This document shows, piece by piece, positions 36,521 through 46,171 of a stretch of 64,000 bases of DNA; position 1 is the stretch's first letter; each line of letters opens with the position of its first letter. The DNA lies in assembly GCA_016715885.1 (NCBI GenBank), contig JADJXL010000010.1, forward strand, positions 62,001-126,000. The letters run 5' to 3'. The stretch is from Polyangiaceae bacterium. Its GTDB lineage: Bacteria; Myxococcota_A; Polyangia; Polyangiales; Polyangiaceae. Under the pieces are notes generated by a model. The model made no database searches. It was not told where the DNA came from and was given only the letters and a program-made list of their open reading frames with translations. Made by a program: the position numbers and the translations under genes.

Positions 36521-37576
36521 ATGAACACGAGGTATGCAGCTTGGCGTTTGCTCGCGGCTTTATCATTGCTGATTCCATTGCCCGCGTGCCAAGCCTCCAC
36601 CGCGCCGACCGTGCGCAGTCCATCATCGACTGCGACGCCGCCCAAAGCGTCCGCGGATGCGTCTTGCCCGCTCCCTTCGGGAGACCCGCTTTGCCCATTG
36701 AACGGTTTTTTTCGCGAAACCTACGCTCAGCGCCGAGCTGCCATGCTCGCCGCATCGGGACCGATACTCGTGCAGTACGGCGACAAGCTCGTCCTCTTGC
36801 GCAATGGCCAGCGGCTGGAGGGACGCGCCACGAACGAACGTTATCACGAGCTGAAAAGCGTCGCGCACGTGCCCTTCGCAGCGTATCTGCTCCTTGCGGA
36901 GACCAATGGCCCGATAGACGATGCATTGCTGCCCAAATTGATTTCCTTCGAAACGCTCGTGTCGCAAGCCCTCTCGTCCATCAATACAAGGTTTCCCGAT
37001 GATTCCCAGCGTGAGCGCCAGCGGCAAATCCTGTCCCGCTCGCTTTTGCTGCTTCGTCGCGTGATCCAAGAAAAACAGGTACGCTCGAGCGATATCGATG
37101 AATACGTACGAGCACAACGAGACGACATTGCGGAAAACGTAAAGGATGCCGCACGCGAAAACATCATGACGCTGCACGCGCAGGTAACGGCGTGGGCAGC
37201 ATTGCTGACGCCCGAGGAGCGCAATCGATTGCGTGTGGTCGTCGGTGCGTCTCACATGGCACGACCCGGCAATTTGGCATTACAATATTTTGCCGCATGG
37301 CTCGGCGAGCCTTCCACGGGTCGCACAACGGACGAACGCATCGCAGAGAACGCGCGTATCATCGTCGCGGAGAACATTTTCGATACGGATCACTCCGCCA
37401 CACTCGTGGGAACACACCTTGTTAGTCGTGCCACTTCCATTGCCTTCTTCAATGATCCACTGCGCCTCGACCGAGACCTCTTGGCGGACGCGGCCGAAGA
37501 AGCAATTCGCGCGCTGTTTGGTCAATCTGCGAACGTACATGCGAGTGCGCCCGGCGACGATGCTGAGAAGCGTTGA
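36521..37576 (+). CDS. Lipoprotein of unknown function, largely helical
   Basis: The ATG at 36521 is preceded by GGGGAAA. A lipoprotein signal ends PLPACQ (Cys 23), followed by a Pro/Ser/Thr-rich spacer and CPLPSGDPLCPLNGFF. The C-terminal 280 residues are mainly helical (RYHELKSVAHVPFAAYLLLA; RQILSRSLLLLRRVIQEKQV; GASHMARPGNLALQYFAAW). No family is recognised. It is divergent from the lipase gene over 264 bases. Confidence 0.7.
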   Translation: MNTRYAAWRLLAALSLLIPLPACQASTAPTVRSPSSTATPPKASADASCPLPSGDPLCPLNGFFRETYAQRRAAMLAASGPILVQYGDKLVLLRNGQRLEGRATNERYHELKSVAHVPFAAYLLLAETNGPIDDALLPKLISFETLVSQALSSINTRFPDDSQRERQRQILSRSLLLLRRVIQEKQVRSSDIDEYVRAQRDDIAENVKDAARENIMTLHAQVTAWAALLTPEERNRLRVVVGASHMARPGNLALQYFAAWLGEPSTGRTTDERIAENARIIVAENIFDTDHSATLVGTHLVSRATSIAFFNDPLRLDRDLLADAAEEAIRALFGQSANVHASAPGDDAEKR

Positions 37577-37592
37577 TGCGTAAACCGAGCGC

Positions 37593-38414
37593 CTATGCCC
37601 GCACCACCACCCCCGCCTCCACCAAATTCATCCACTGCCGCTCCAGGCTCGCGGCAAACGCTCGATCCTCGATGGCCACCCCCGCCTCCAAATTCCGCGT
37701 TTGTCCCCGATCCGTAAAGTTCGCCGACGTGATCAACGTGTATTCTTGGTCGATGACCACACACTTCGCATGCAAACTCATCGCACTTCGTTCGTCCACG
37801 GTTCGCGGATCGAAATACACGACCGGTTTCGGATCTCCGAATGGCCACATGAGCTCATAAAACAATGCCACGATGGCTCGTCCACGCGCGACAGGCCCCG
37901 CCGCAGCGTCCACCCTCGCCGAAGAGCTCGGCCAATGCTGCCCCGCTTGCTTTGCCGTTTGTCGCAATCTCTCCAAGAGTTGCCCCGCGTCCACGAAAAA
38001 GTCCGCGGTGACGCCGTGCTGCGCCATCGCCCGGTACAGCGACAAGAAAAGCTCCGCACCATGGTCGATGGCATACCCGGCCACGAGCACGTGCTCCCGA
38101 GCGCGCGCGAACAGCTCCGGCAATACGATGCGCGTATGCCGAGAATGCCCCACGCCTGGATCATCGCCCGTCCACACGAGCGTCAGCTTCGGCGCCTTTC
38201 GACTACGACGCTCGGCCATCGCCACTTCGACGAGCGCACGAATCCCAGCCACGCCCAGCTCGACGTAGGGTTGCATCACTTCGACGAGGTGCCCGAATCC
38301 GTGCGCCCGCAAGCTCGTGCCGTCGAGCGGCGCCCGTAATGTGCCCCGTTCGAGCGCCGCTGAAAGCGCCATGAGGTCCTGCTCGGTGACGGTCGACAAC
38401 CCCGCGCTCGTCAT
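37593..38414 (-). CDS. drmC: DISARM protein DrmC (phospholipase D-like)
   Basis: I start at the ATG at 38414, which overlaps the drmB stop (ATGA). The 273-residue protein has one PLD/HKD motif: SLHAKCVVIDQ (His and Lys near 211), then LITSANFTDRGQTRN and LEAGVAIED. One HKD per chain means the active site would form by dimerisation, as in Nuc-like PLD nucleases. In DISARM, DrmC is present in both classes but is reported as dispensable for phage resistance in tested cases. It is the last gene of the locus and shows no frame break. Confidence 0.9.
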   Translation of the reverse strand: MTSAGLSTVTEQDLMALSAALERGTLRAPLDGTSLRAHGFGHLVEVMQPYVELGVAGIRALVEVAMAERRSRKAPKLTLVWTGDDPGVGHSRHTRIVLPELFARAREHVLVAGYAIDHGAELFLSLYRAMAQHGVTADFFVDAGQLLERLRQTAKQAGQHWPSSSARVDAAAGPVARGRAIVALFYELMWPFGDPKPVVYFDPRTVDERSAMSLHAKCVVIDQEYTLITSANFTDRGQTRNLEAGVAIEDRAFAASLERQWMNLVEAGVVVRA

Positions 38415-40273
38415 GGCCGCTCTTTGAAAAATGCCAGATTCGGATCGTGCCCCATGGCCGGCACCACCAGCGCCCGATCCAGATATCGATTGAAACGCTC
38501 GCACGCAGGCTCCGCGACGAACAAACAACCGTGGCACGCCGCGCCCTCCAAATATCGGCCCGAAGGATCCTTCGGTGAATGATGCGCGCACACCGGATCA
38601 CTCGAGCAAAGCGACGCCATGTCCCACGCGCGACGCAAATGCCGATGCAAGAAACGACCCTGTTCGACCAATCCCCCAAGCGTCCCCTCCGCACCGCTCG
38701 TTCCCGTCATGATGAAAATGGCCGCCATGGGCAACGCATCCGTCGCCGGTGCACAATAAATGCGCTCCGACAAGGCACTCGCCGAATACCCGCATTGCAA
38801 CGAAATCGACGACATCAGCAGATGCGCAAGCGAATGCAGCAGGTAAAACCGCGCCCCGGGGAAACCAGGCCCGCGATTCGACGCACCAAATTCCAACTCG
38901 TATCCCTCGGCCAGCTCCTGCTCACGCGCCATCACCGCGTCACGTTTTTCCCATTCCAACACCGCCGCCTCGTCCAGGCAAACGAGCACCCCCTCGCCGA
39001 ATATCTCGGCCGCAGGGAGCCATGTTTGCACGAGGCCCAGCGGCTGCAGGTTCGACGTATCCCCCGGCGTGCCCTGAAGATCCTGCGCCGTCGCCGAAAG
39101 CCGTGTCAGGCCCACCTGCGCCCGCACCTGGCGAACCTTCTTCGCCAGCACGATGCGGCTCACCCTCGCCGGCAATTCATATCGCTTCGACGACAAACGA
39201 CACGCAAAGAAAGGCTCGTCCCGCGGCGGAAGCTGCCCCGGCACCTCGTCTTTCGCCTCGAGAAATACCTTGTATTCAGCCGTGCGCAGCTCCTCGCGCG
39301 CAGGCGTCTTGCCCTTGCGAATCGTTTCGATCGCCGTCCAGATCTGCTCGTCGTCGTATTCGCGCAGCGCATTTTTCACCGCTGGTATCTTGCGGTATAT
39401 GACCAAGTCTTCGCGCGCCGCCTCTTGCAACACACTCCACACGTCCGCTTGCTGCACACGGCTCAGCACCTCGCGCGACTTGTCCGGAATCGACAGCGCG
39501 CTCATCCATTGCGAAAAGTACCCGCTGCTCGCCGTGCGCACGAGCAACGTCATCTTCTCCTCGCAACCTTTCTCTTCATTGCCCTCGGGCCCCAGCCACG
39601 GGCGCTCTCCGTGACACGTCGGCAAAATCTTCGGCTCACGCGCCTCCGAAAGCTTCCTCGATGCATCGCAGCTCCGGCATACCACCCGAATCCCCGCGAA
39701 ATCACCCGACGCATCTTCCTCCAAGTACAGCTCCGGCGCCATACATCGCGTCTCCGCCGATACGTGCACGAACCAGTTCCAGGGAAATTCCTGCAAATGC
39801 CCGCGCCTGCATGCACCAACGAAACGCACCGGCACGCAAAAACCCCGTTGCGTATTCGTACAATGATGCACGTAACGGTACTTCTCCCGCTCCAGGTTCT
39901 TCGATTGCCCCAGCGCTCGGCACTGCTGACACACGAACCACGTCGGAAACTCCGCCACCTGAATCCCATTGTGCTGCGTCGGCGCGTCGTCGTCCCCCGC
40001 CGGAGGCAACCGGAATGCCCGACCAACGTGCAGCTCCACCCCCAGCTTCGACCCCACCTTCGCCACGATCGAATCGCGCAATCGCGGCTCGTCGATGAAA
40101 CCCTGATCCTTGTACTTGTCGTAGCGCCAGAAATCAGTCCCCCCCACCAACACCGCGTGGTCACGCAAATCCACCATCGCGCCAGGACCAAACGTCAGCA
40201 CCACTTGGCTCAGCCGAATCTTACCCTCGGGCGGCTTGCCTCCACCCTTCGGACTGCTCTTCTTGATGGCCAT
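38411..40273 (-). CDS. drmB: DISARM protein DrmB (DUF1998)
   Basis: The ATG at 40273 overlaps the drmA stop (TGATG) and follows GGGAGG. The 620-residue protein starts with KIRLSQVVLTFGPGAMVDL, the typical DrmB opening, and ends with the DUF1998 domain: LLHSLAHLLM, CGYSASALSERIY and the cysteines of SDPVCAHH and ACHGCLFVAEPACERFNR, which probably bind a metal. DrmB forms a complex with the DrmA helicase that is central to phage DNA recognition in DISARM. The reading frame is intact. Confidence 0.92.
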   Translation of the reverse strand: MAIKKSSPKGGGKPPEGKIRLSQVVLTFGPGAMVDLRDHAVLVGGTDFWRYDKYKDQGFIDEPRLRDSIVAKVGSKLGVELHVGRAFRLPPAGDDDAPTQHNGIQVAEFPTWFVCQQCRALGQSKNLEREKYRYVHHCTNTQRGFCVPVRFVGACRRGHLQEFPWNWFVHVSAETRCMAPELYLEEDASGDFAGIRVVCRSCDASRKLSEAREPKILPTCHGERPWLGPEGNEEKGCEEKMTLLVRTASSGYFSQWMSALSIPDKSREVLSRVQQADVWSVLQEAAREDLVIYRKIPAVKNALREYDDEQIWTAIETIRKGKTPAREELRTAEYKVFLEAKDEVPGQLPPRDEPFFACRLSSKRYELPARVSRIVLAKKVRQVRAQVGLTRLSATAQDLQGTPGDTSNLQPLGLVQTWLPAAEIFGEGVLVCLDEAAVLEWEKRDAVMAREQELAEGYELEFGASNRGPGFPGARFYLLHSLAHLLMSSISLQCGYSASALSERIYCAPATDALPMAAIFIMTGTSGAEGTLGGLVEQGRFLHRHLRRAWDMASLCSSDPVCAHHSPKDPSGRYLEGAACHGCLFVAEPACERFNRYLDRALVVPAMGHDPNLAFFKERP

Positions 40274-43200
40274 CAGTCTTGCCTCCCGAGGCGCCGGCCT
40301 ACGAGCCACAAATGCGCCGTCGATTCCACGTCGCGCATCGATGTCGGCGCCGCAAATCGCCCCTCCGGGCTATGCGCATGCGGCCGCTCTTCATCGAGCG
40401 GCGTAAACAGAATCGGCTTGCCCCCCACCTTGTCCCGATCGAACTTCGAATACCGCCGCTGCTTCGGATCGTCCGGCGTCGAATGCACGAGATCTTCCCA
40501 TGTATCGAGCACGTTGTGGCTCCGCTTTTCGATTTCGTCGCGCAGCTTCGCTTGTTCCTCGGCCTGCGATCCCGGTTGGCTCGTCGCCCGCTCGACAATC
40601 GCCTGCACCATCGCGTTCGCCAATTCCCGATGTTTCGGTAGCGCCATCGCGCCCCGCGCCGGCGTCAATTCCGGCGCCGCAAAACGCGTCATTGCAAACA
40701 GCGTCCCCACCAATCCCCGATCCAGCGCAGGACCCGAAAACGGCGTCACGCTCGTCGCCTCCACGAACCGATAAAAACTCTCGTGGTACGCCGTGAAGTG
40801 CTCGTAATGCGAACGATCCCGCGATTTGTGCAAGTTGTACACCGTCACCACCAGCCCCGGCCAGCGCTCTTGCCGCCCCACGCGACTCGACGCCTGAATG
40901 TATTCCGCCGTCGTCTTCGGCTGACCCGCCACCACCATCAAACCAAGCCGATCGATATCGACACCCACCGAAATCATGTTGCTCGCCAATAGCACGTCGA
41001 TCCGTTCGGCATCGCGATGATGCGCCGAAAGCCGCTCCCGCGTCTTTTTCACCGCGTCCGTGCTCTCGCGGCTCGTCAATTCGACCAATTCCCCCACATC
41101 GCGATTCTTGAACCACAAATGCGAACCCCGCGCACTCAGCGGCCGAGCCTCCTCCGCCTTCTTCGTCCTCCCCAGCACCTCGTCTTCCACCAGCCGCCGC
41201 ATCCCGCCCAGCTCGCGCAAACTATTGAAATACCCCGCGAGCGTCATGTACCCATCCGCCGTTTGATCCGAAGGCTCGTTCGCATCGTACGTCTTCATCG
41301 CCCCCGCCAGCAGCGTTCGGTACACCCGCAGCAATATCGCCTTCATGCTGCGCCCTTGCGCCGCCACCCCCACGTACGTGCGCCCCGGGCTCTCCTTGTC
41401 CACCGTCGCAAAAAACGTCTCGCCATCGTCGATACCCGGCGGCGGAAACACGCTCACCATGTCCGCTCGACGCCCGAACAGCGATTGAATCTGCCACGGA
41501 GCACTACGCACCGTCGCCGTCGCTGCCAATACCTTCGGGCGAATCGTGCCCGATTTCGTCCGTCGCGAACACAGCGTATCAATCGCCGTTTCGTACAGTC
41601 CAACCATCGTCCCGAGCGGCCCCGAAATCAAATGCAGCTCGTCCTGCACGATGAGCTCGGGAGGCAAAAGGCCACCCGGCAATGCTTTTGCCGAGCGCGG
41701 CGGTTTGCCGTCCACCGGCCCATAAAAACATCGACCATCACGCGCCTCGACCTTCCCGAAAAGCATGCCCGCTTCGCCGCGCCAAGGCATCATCGCGAAC
41801 TTGTCCACCGTCGCTATGAGAAAACTCGGCAGCTCCCGATAAACTTGATCGTCGACGAAAACGACCGGGAGCCCCTCCGGGTTGTTCGCGCAAGAAAACT
41901 CGCACGTGTCGCTCGTGCACCCCACGCGCACTTCCTCCGGCGACGTCTTCGTCGGCAAGAGCGTCAAGCTGTTCGGTCCCAATGGCTCGCGGCACCACGG
42001 ACACGAAGGAAGCGGGCAAGGATTGTGATTGATGCCCGTTTTGTATCCGGTCACGAGACGCGACACCTCGGCCATCGTATTCGCCGTCGCGCTTCGCCCG
42101 ACCCATAGTCCCACCGAAAAACGCCCATCCCCGAGCACCGCGGGCATTTTTCGCCGCAATGATTCCAGCGCGCACATCAAAGTCGCCGCTCGACCGAGCT
42201 GGTCCAGCGTGAGCAGCCGCAACGTGTACCGAAGCAATACGGCCACGCCGAGACCCCCATCGGGCATTTTTGCTCGACGCAATCGGCGCAAGAGCAGGCA
42301 ATACGCAATCACGCCCAGGTACGCCTCCGTCTTACCCCCGCCCGTCGGAAAAAAGACCAGCTCCACCCGCTCGCGATCGATATGTTCGCCGCTCGCCACG
42401 CCTTGCAGGTTCATCAGCACGAAAGCAAGCTGAAACAGGCGCCATTCGGGACGTTTTCCATCTTGATATCGCCCCGGGCTCCGCCGCCGCGCCGCCTCCG
42501 CCATCGCCTGGTTCGCCAAACAAAACGCTCGCCGAACCTGCGCATCCTCCGCCAATAGCTCGATGCCTTCGCGAATGCGCGCCTGCGCCAGGCTCGCCTT
42601 GCCCATCAAAAGATCGCGCGTCACGACGCGACTCCCGCCCCCGACGTCCGTCGTGCGCCGTTCGTCAATCCATTCGCCATACGCTGCGGGCAAGCGTTCC
42701 AGCCGCGTGCGCACGTCTTCGGCCGTTTCCAGGTTGCCGAGGTCATCCATGACCACGGTCACGCCGTCTTCGTCGCGCGGAATCACGCGGCGCACTTCAT
42801 ATTCGGGAATCCACGTCGTCTTGACCGCCGTCACGCGTTCGCCCGGCGACGGCTGCGATATCGCGACGCCGTGCCCCACCGCGTATTCGACGCGCTCGCG
42901 GAATTGCAGATCGGCGACGTTCGCATCCCATTGCTCGCTTCCTTCATCGGCCACGTTCGGGCGAGGCACGATGCCTTCGGCGCATTCGATCTCCAGTTCG
43001 ACCTGGAAAATCATTTGTTCGTCGCGCCGTCCGCGTTCTCCTTGCCCGCGCCGATTGACCACGAACAGCGCGAGCGCCTGCGTCCCTTCGGGGATGCCTC
43101 GCGCATGCTCGACGGGTTTGAGCTGCCCGATCAATTTGATGCCCACGGTGTTCGGCAGGGGAATGCCATTGTTCAAGCTGGCCGGGTCGAGCGGCACGGG

Positions 43201-43629
43201 CACGGATATGGTTTGGCGCGGCTTTCGTTTCCACACGCGTTTGCCGCGCCCGCCTTCGGCTTTGACCGTTTCGGGGACGTATTCGGCAAACCGCACGATG
43301 GCCTGTACGGAGCGCGTTTCTTTTGGCAAGAGCACGCTCATGCCCATCGATGCGGGCCACAAATTCGGCCGCGGGTCTTCGCGCACGTCGGCGCCACCGG
43401 GGTTTTCTTCTTCCGGTTCGTCGGATCCGGCGCCGAGGTCCTCGTCGGCCGTCGCATCTTCGGGCGAACGTTCTTCTTCGGGGCAGAGAAAACCCGTCAG
43501 GTACGTGCGCGAGGGTGGCAATTCCAGCACTTCACGTGTGGCATCGCTTTCTTCGAGCGCGTAGGGGCCCACGAGGTCGGCATGCAGGGCGCGAATGAGG
43601 TGTTCGCGGGGGGCGGTGAACGAAGACAC
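40273..43629 (-). CDS. drmA: DISARM helicase DrmA
   Basis: About 1,118 residues from the GTG at 43629 (MSSFTAPREHLIRAL); the frame is open further upstream but overlaps the control region of the divergent gene at 43817, so a later start is more likely. LVGPYALEES and PPSRTYLTGFLCPEE form the usual DrmA N-terminus. The SF2 motifs are FFPTGGGKTEAYL (Walker A, near 426), VQDELHLISG (DExH, near 660) and SSRVGRQERWPGL (motif VI, near 913). Cysteines CPLPSCPWC and CTSDTCEFSC suggest a zinc element. DrmA with DrmB binds DNA and is thought to block or process incoming phage DNA. Confidence 0.92.
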   Translation of the reverse strand: MSSFTAPREHLIRALHADLVGPYALEESDATREVLELPPSRTYLTGFLCPEEERSPEDATADEDLGAGSDEPEEENPGGADVREDPRPNLWPASMGMSVLLPKETRSVQAIVRFAEYVPETVKAEGGRGKRVWKRKPRQTISVPVPLDPASLNNGIPLPNTVGIKLIGQLKPVEHARGIPEGTQALALFVVNRRGQGERGRRDEQMIFQVELEIECAEGIVPRPNVADEGSEQWDANVADLQFRERVEYAVGHGVAISQPSPGERVTAVKTTWIPEYEVRRVIPRDEDGVTVVMDDLGNLETAEDVRTRLERLPAAYGEWIDERRTTDVGGGSRVVTRDLLMGKASLAQARIREGIELLAEDAQVRRAFCLANQAMAEAARRRSPGRYQDGKRPEWRLFQLAFVLMNLQGVASGEHIDRERVELVFFPTGGGKTEAYLGVIAYCLLLRRLRRAKMPDGGLGVAVLLRYTLRLLTLDQLGRAATLMCALESLRRKMPAVLGDGRFSVGLWVGRSATANTMAEVSRLVTGYKTGINHNPCPLPSCPWCREPLGPNSLTLLPTKTSPEEVRVGCTSDTCEFSCANNPEGLPVVFVDDQVYRELPSFLIATVDKFAMMPWRGEAGMLFGKVEARDGRCFYGPVDGKPPRSAKALPGGLLPPELIVQDELHLISGPLGTMVGLYETAIDTLCSRRTKSGTIRPKVLAATATVRSAPWQIQSLFGRRADMVSVFPPPGIDDGETFFATVDKESPGRTYVGVAAQGRSMKAILLRVYRTLLAGAMKTYDANEPSDQTADGYMTLAGYFNSLRELGGMRRLVEDEVLGRTKKAEEARPLSARGSHLWFKNRDVGELVELTSRESTDAVKKTRERLSAHHRDAERIDVLLASNMISVGVDIDRLGLMVVAGQPKTTAEYIQASSRVGRQERWPGLVVTVYNLHKSRDRSHYEHFTAYHESFYRFVEATSVTPFSGPALDRGLVGTLFAMTRFAAPELTPARGAMALPKHRELANAMVQAIVERATSQPGSQAEEQAKLRDEIEKRSHNVLDTWEDLVHSTPDDPKQRRYSKFDRDKVGGKPILFTPLDEERPHAHSPEGRFAAPTSMRDVESTAHLWLVGRRLGRQD

Positions 43630-43816
43630 GCGCCCGTTGTACCGGGCAATCGGCGCGGGTGTAAAGGGAAAACGTGGAGGGAATATGCCCGTAGGAGGGG
43701 GCTGGAGCAGCGATGGGTTCGAGAGGTCGTCGAGCCATTCGGCGTTCTGGTTGCTCGGGATGGGGCGATGCACTTTTCTCTTCCCATGCGTTCGCTCGTC
43801 CGCTAGCATCGCCCGC

Positions 43817-44491
43817 ATGGCGACCCACATCCGAGACACCACAATCATCGAAAACGCCACGGACATCTGCGCTGCCATTGCCGGAGGCCTCGAGAGCGAC
43901 CCTGAAACGAAGCACCTCGCTCCCCTATGGGACGGCCTCACGGCCAAAGGCGATGCGCTCGTCAGTGCTCGCCGCGTCGCCGAACGCACGCTCGGTCGCG
44001 CACGCGTCAGACTCGACGTGCTGGATGCCAAATGGGATCCCGAAGTCGGCGCCTTCGGCCGCGACGTCGTCGACCAAAGCGGTGGCAAACGCGATCAAGC
44101 ACCTTATACGCGTTTTTTCAAAAACGTGAGTCCCTCGGCCGCGCAAGACTTCGGCGTCGATCGCGAAGTCGCGCAAGGCAACGCTTGGCTTGCCGAATTG
44201 GCCCGTGATCCCAACGAGCCGCTCGCCCAGAAATGGACCCCGCGACTCGCCGCAGCCACCGAAGCGCTGGCCACCGGATCGACCAATCGCCGCAAAGCCC
44301 TCGAAACGCTGGCATTGCAAGATACCGCCGAGGAATTGTTCATTGCCGATGTGAACATCGAAATCGACGTCCTCGAAGGCGAGCTTTTGAAACTTTTTCC
44401 AGGACAACTCAAACGCGTCGCCGCGTTTCTCTCGCCCACCAAACCTCGAACCAAACGATCCCGTAAGAAGGACGACTCGGGCGAAGAGTGA
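43817..44491 (+). CDS. Helical protein with basic tail, inserted in the DISARM locus
   Basis: The 224-residue protein starts at the ATG at 43817, divergent from drmA. It is predicted mostly helical (ALVSARRVAERTLGRARVRL; LGE-free Ala-rich helices to LLKLFPGQLKRVAAF) and ends in a Lys/Arg/Asp-rich tail (KPRTKRSRKKDDSGEE). No family is recognised. It is not a known DISARM component. A fragment of the array-3 repeat and a 133-bp palindromic element follow 28 bases after its stop. Its basic tail and repeat neighbourhood resemble the genes at 19330 and 60645, though I see no clear sequence homology. Confidence 0.7.
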   Translation: MATHIRDTTIIENATDICAAIAGGLESDPETKHLAPLWDGLTAKGDALVSARRVAERTLGRARVRLDVLDAKWDPEVGAFGRDVVDQSGGKRDQAPYTRFFKNVSPSAAQDFGVDREVAQGNAWLAELARDPNEPLAQKWTPRLAAATEALATGSTNRRKALETLALQDTAEELFIADVNIEIDVLEGELLKLFPGQLKRVAAFLSPTKPRTKRSRKKDDSGEE

Positions 44492-44519
44492 AACCCGCGC
44501 GCGCAGCGCGCACACGTCA

Positions 44520-44720
44520 CTCCCCGTCAGGATCGCGCGTCACGCCTCACCCCCCGGCCCCCTCTCCCCGTCGCAGCTATGCTGCTCCGCGGAGAGGGGG
44601 AGATTTCTGAAGAGAAAACGCATAGTTCCCCCTCTCCGCGACGCGTAGCGTCGGGGAGAGGGGGTTAGGGGGTGAGGCACTCCCCGCCTGGATCGCGCCT
44701 CGCGCTTCAAAACCCCAGGA
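44520..44720. repeat. Array-3 repeat fragment interrupted by a palindromic element
   Basis: CTCCCCGTCAGGATCGCGCG at 44520 is a partial unit of array 3. The 133-bp element follows at 44545, and repeat-like sequence (CTCCCCGCCTGGATCGCG) resumes at about 44680. The same order occurs at 46147-46330, so repeat and element were copied together or the element targets this repeat. Confidence 0.7.
44545..44677. mobile_element. 133-bp palindromic (MITE-like) element, copy 1
   Basis: The ends CCTCACCCCCCGGCCCCCTC and its near-inverse GAGGGGGTTAGGGGGTGAGG form terminal inverted repeats of about 26 bases with three mismatches. Inside, GCGGAGAGGGGGA and TCCCCCTCTCCGC form a second, perfect 13-bp stem. Copy 2 at 46172-46304 has the same length with two differences. 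It carries no coding sequence. Confidence 0.75.
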
Positions 44721-44774
44721 AGATTGCCAACCACGTTCTCGTGCGCGTATTCTGCCATTCGGGAGGTCGTTGCC

Positions 44775-45281
44775 ATGCAGTTGCTTGCCGTATTGGGTCT
44801 CGGATTTTCGGGGTTTGCAATCGGTGGTTGGGGTGGTGGGACGCCGGCCTCGAACCCGTTCGACGCCCCGTTGGTCCGCTCGCCCTTGGTCGAACCCCAA
44901 GCTCCTGCCGGAGCGGGGATCTTCGTCCCGATCCACAAACCAACCCATTTCAAGTTCGTCACCATCGTCAAGGATGACGGCAAGGGCCCGGCTGGCGGAT
45001 GGCAAGCGGCCAAAGCCAACCTGCCCTTCCAAAAAGTCATCCTTCCCGTCACCTTGATTACGTGGTACTGCCCGCTCACGATAGGTGTGCCGATTCGACA
45101 TTCGGTCAGGGGGTACATCTCGCCGGCCGCTGCGGCCGCCATGAGCGCAGCGGTCACGAACAGCGTCGCCAGTCGCATGAATTTCGACCTCCCCCAAGGA
45201 GTTTTTTGTCACACCTTTCGCAAAGGCGTTGAGGCGGCGTTTCCAGCCATGTACCCAGTTGGCGCTACGGTAGGTCGCTGA
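44775..45281 (+). CDS. Unknown protein 1 of a coupled pair inside DISARM
   Basis: The ATG at 44775 follows GGGAGG with eight bases between. The 168-residue protein has a hydrophobic, Gly-rich start (LLAVLGLGFSGFAIGGWGGG) that may be a membrane-crossing or signal segment. A central part PTHFKFVTIVKDD and an end DLPQGVFCHTFRKGVEAAF follow. The family is not recognised. Its TGA overlaps the next gene's ATG by one base (TGATG), so the two are probably co-translated; an effector and its immunity protein is one possibility. Confidence 0.6.
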   Translation: MQLLAVLGLGFSGFAIGGWGGGTPASNPFDAPLVRSPLVEPQAPAGAGIFVPIHKPTHFKFVTIVKDDGKGPAGGWQAAKANLPFQKVILPVTLITWYCPLTIGVPIRHSVRGYISPAAAAAMSAAVTNSVASRMNFDLPQGVFCHTFRKGVEAAFPAMYPVGATVGR

Positions 45282-45847
45282 TGAAAACAACACGCTCCGA
45301 ACTGCTCGATGTCGTATATCGGCACTACCCGCGGGGAATGCTACAAATCGCCCGCATGCACGTGTCTCTTGGAGATCTCGTTTATGATGACACGGAAGAG
45401 CACTGCCGCCTCATGGTCGCCGCTGCCCGCGGGCGACGCGAGTACCGAACGTGGCAGGCGATGATCCACCGCCTCGGGGATCGATATGACCTTCAAGACG
45501 AATCGCTCCACCTGTGGTCGGATGGGGTCGAGCCGGCCTATTCGGGCCGCGTTTGGCTTGTCTTGGGCAAAACGTCGATCAACTTCCACGTGTCGCTGCT
45601 CGGGCCTTATTACGGGATCCAGCTTCCAGGCGTTCCCGAAGAGGAACCAATAGCACGCGAGATCGCTCGCGAGATCGAAGCCACGTACCCCGGCTATCAG
45701 ACGATTCCACCCGAAATTGGTAATGAAGTCGTGCCGGACGTAGACGCCGGGTTCGAGTTCGGCGAAGGAACGATCTACATGTGCCTCTTCTCAAACCTCT
45801 GGACGCGCGTCTATAAAGACCTCGACACGAACTGGACCTTGCCATGA
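45281..45847 (+). CDS. Unknown protein 2 of a coupled pair inside DISARM
   Basis: The 188-residue soluble protein begins MKTTRSELLDVVYRHYPRGM and contains RVWLVLGKTSINFHVSLLGP, YYGIQLPG and acidic stretches (EEEPIAREIAREIE). Overall acidic and probably cytoplasmic, it looks like small immunity-type proteins in general character, but no family is recognised. The start is set by overlap with the upstream stop. Array 3 starts 84 bases after its stop. Confidence 0.6.
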   Translation: MKTTRSELLDVVYRHYPRGMLQIARMHVSLGDLVYDDTEEHCRLMVAAARGRREYRTWQAMIHRLGDRYDLQDESLHLWSDGVEPAYSGRVWLVLGKTSINFHVSLLGPYYGIQLPGVPEEEPIAREIAREIEATYPGYQTIPPEIGNEVVPDVDAGFEFGEGTIYMCLFSNLWTRVYKDLDTNWTLP

Positions 45848-45931
45848 ACGGGTGACCGTGCTCCTTGCGCGCAGGCGTTCTCGAAGGCGCAGCCGCCCAC
45901 GTTGGTCACGCACGCTGACGCGCACACGTCG

Positions 45932-46171
45932 CTCCCCGTCTGGATCGCCCTCTGCGCCTCACATGCGACGTGCACTCCCCGTCTGGATCGCCCTCTGCGC
46001 GTGACGTGCAGCGTGCACTCCCCGCCTGGATCGCCCCTCGCGCGTGACGTGCAGCGTGCACTCCCCGTCTGGATCGCCCTCTGCGGCTCACGTGCAGCCT
46101 GCACTCCCCGTCTGGATCGCCCTCTGCGCCTCGCGTGCAGCCTGCACTCCCCGTCGGGATCGCGCGTCACG
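45932..46171. repeat. Tandem array 3, five exact 43-bp units plus a partial unit
   Basis: Units start at 45932, 45975, 46018, 46061, 46104 and 46147, each beginning CTCCCCGTCTGGATCGCCCT or a variant. The spacing is exactly 43 bases five times. Units end in a hairpin such as CTGCGCG-TGA-CGTGCAG, in which arm changes tend to keep CTGC ... GCAG. The sixth unit is cut by the 133-bp element at 46172. The array lies between the opposite-strand gene pair and the 3' end of drmMI. Confidence 0.9.

Noticed and set aside
38579..40774. 731-codon plus-strand open frame
   Set aside because: It is antisense to drmB and the end of drmA, Arg/His-rich with no recognisable motif.
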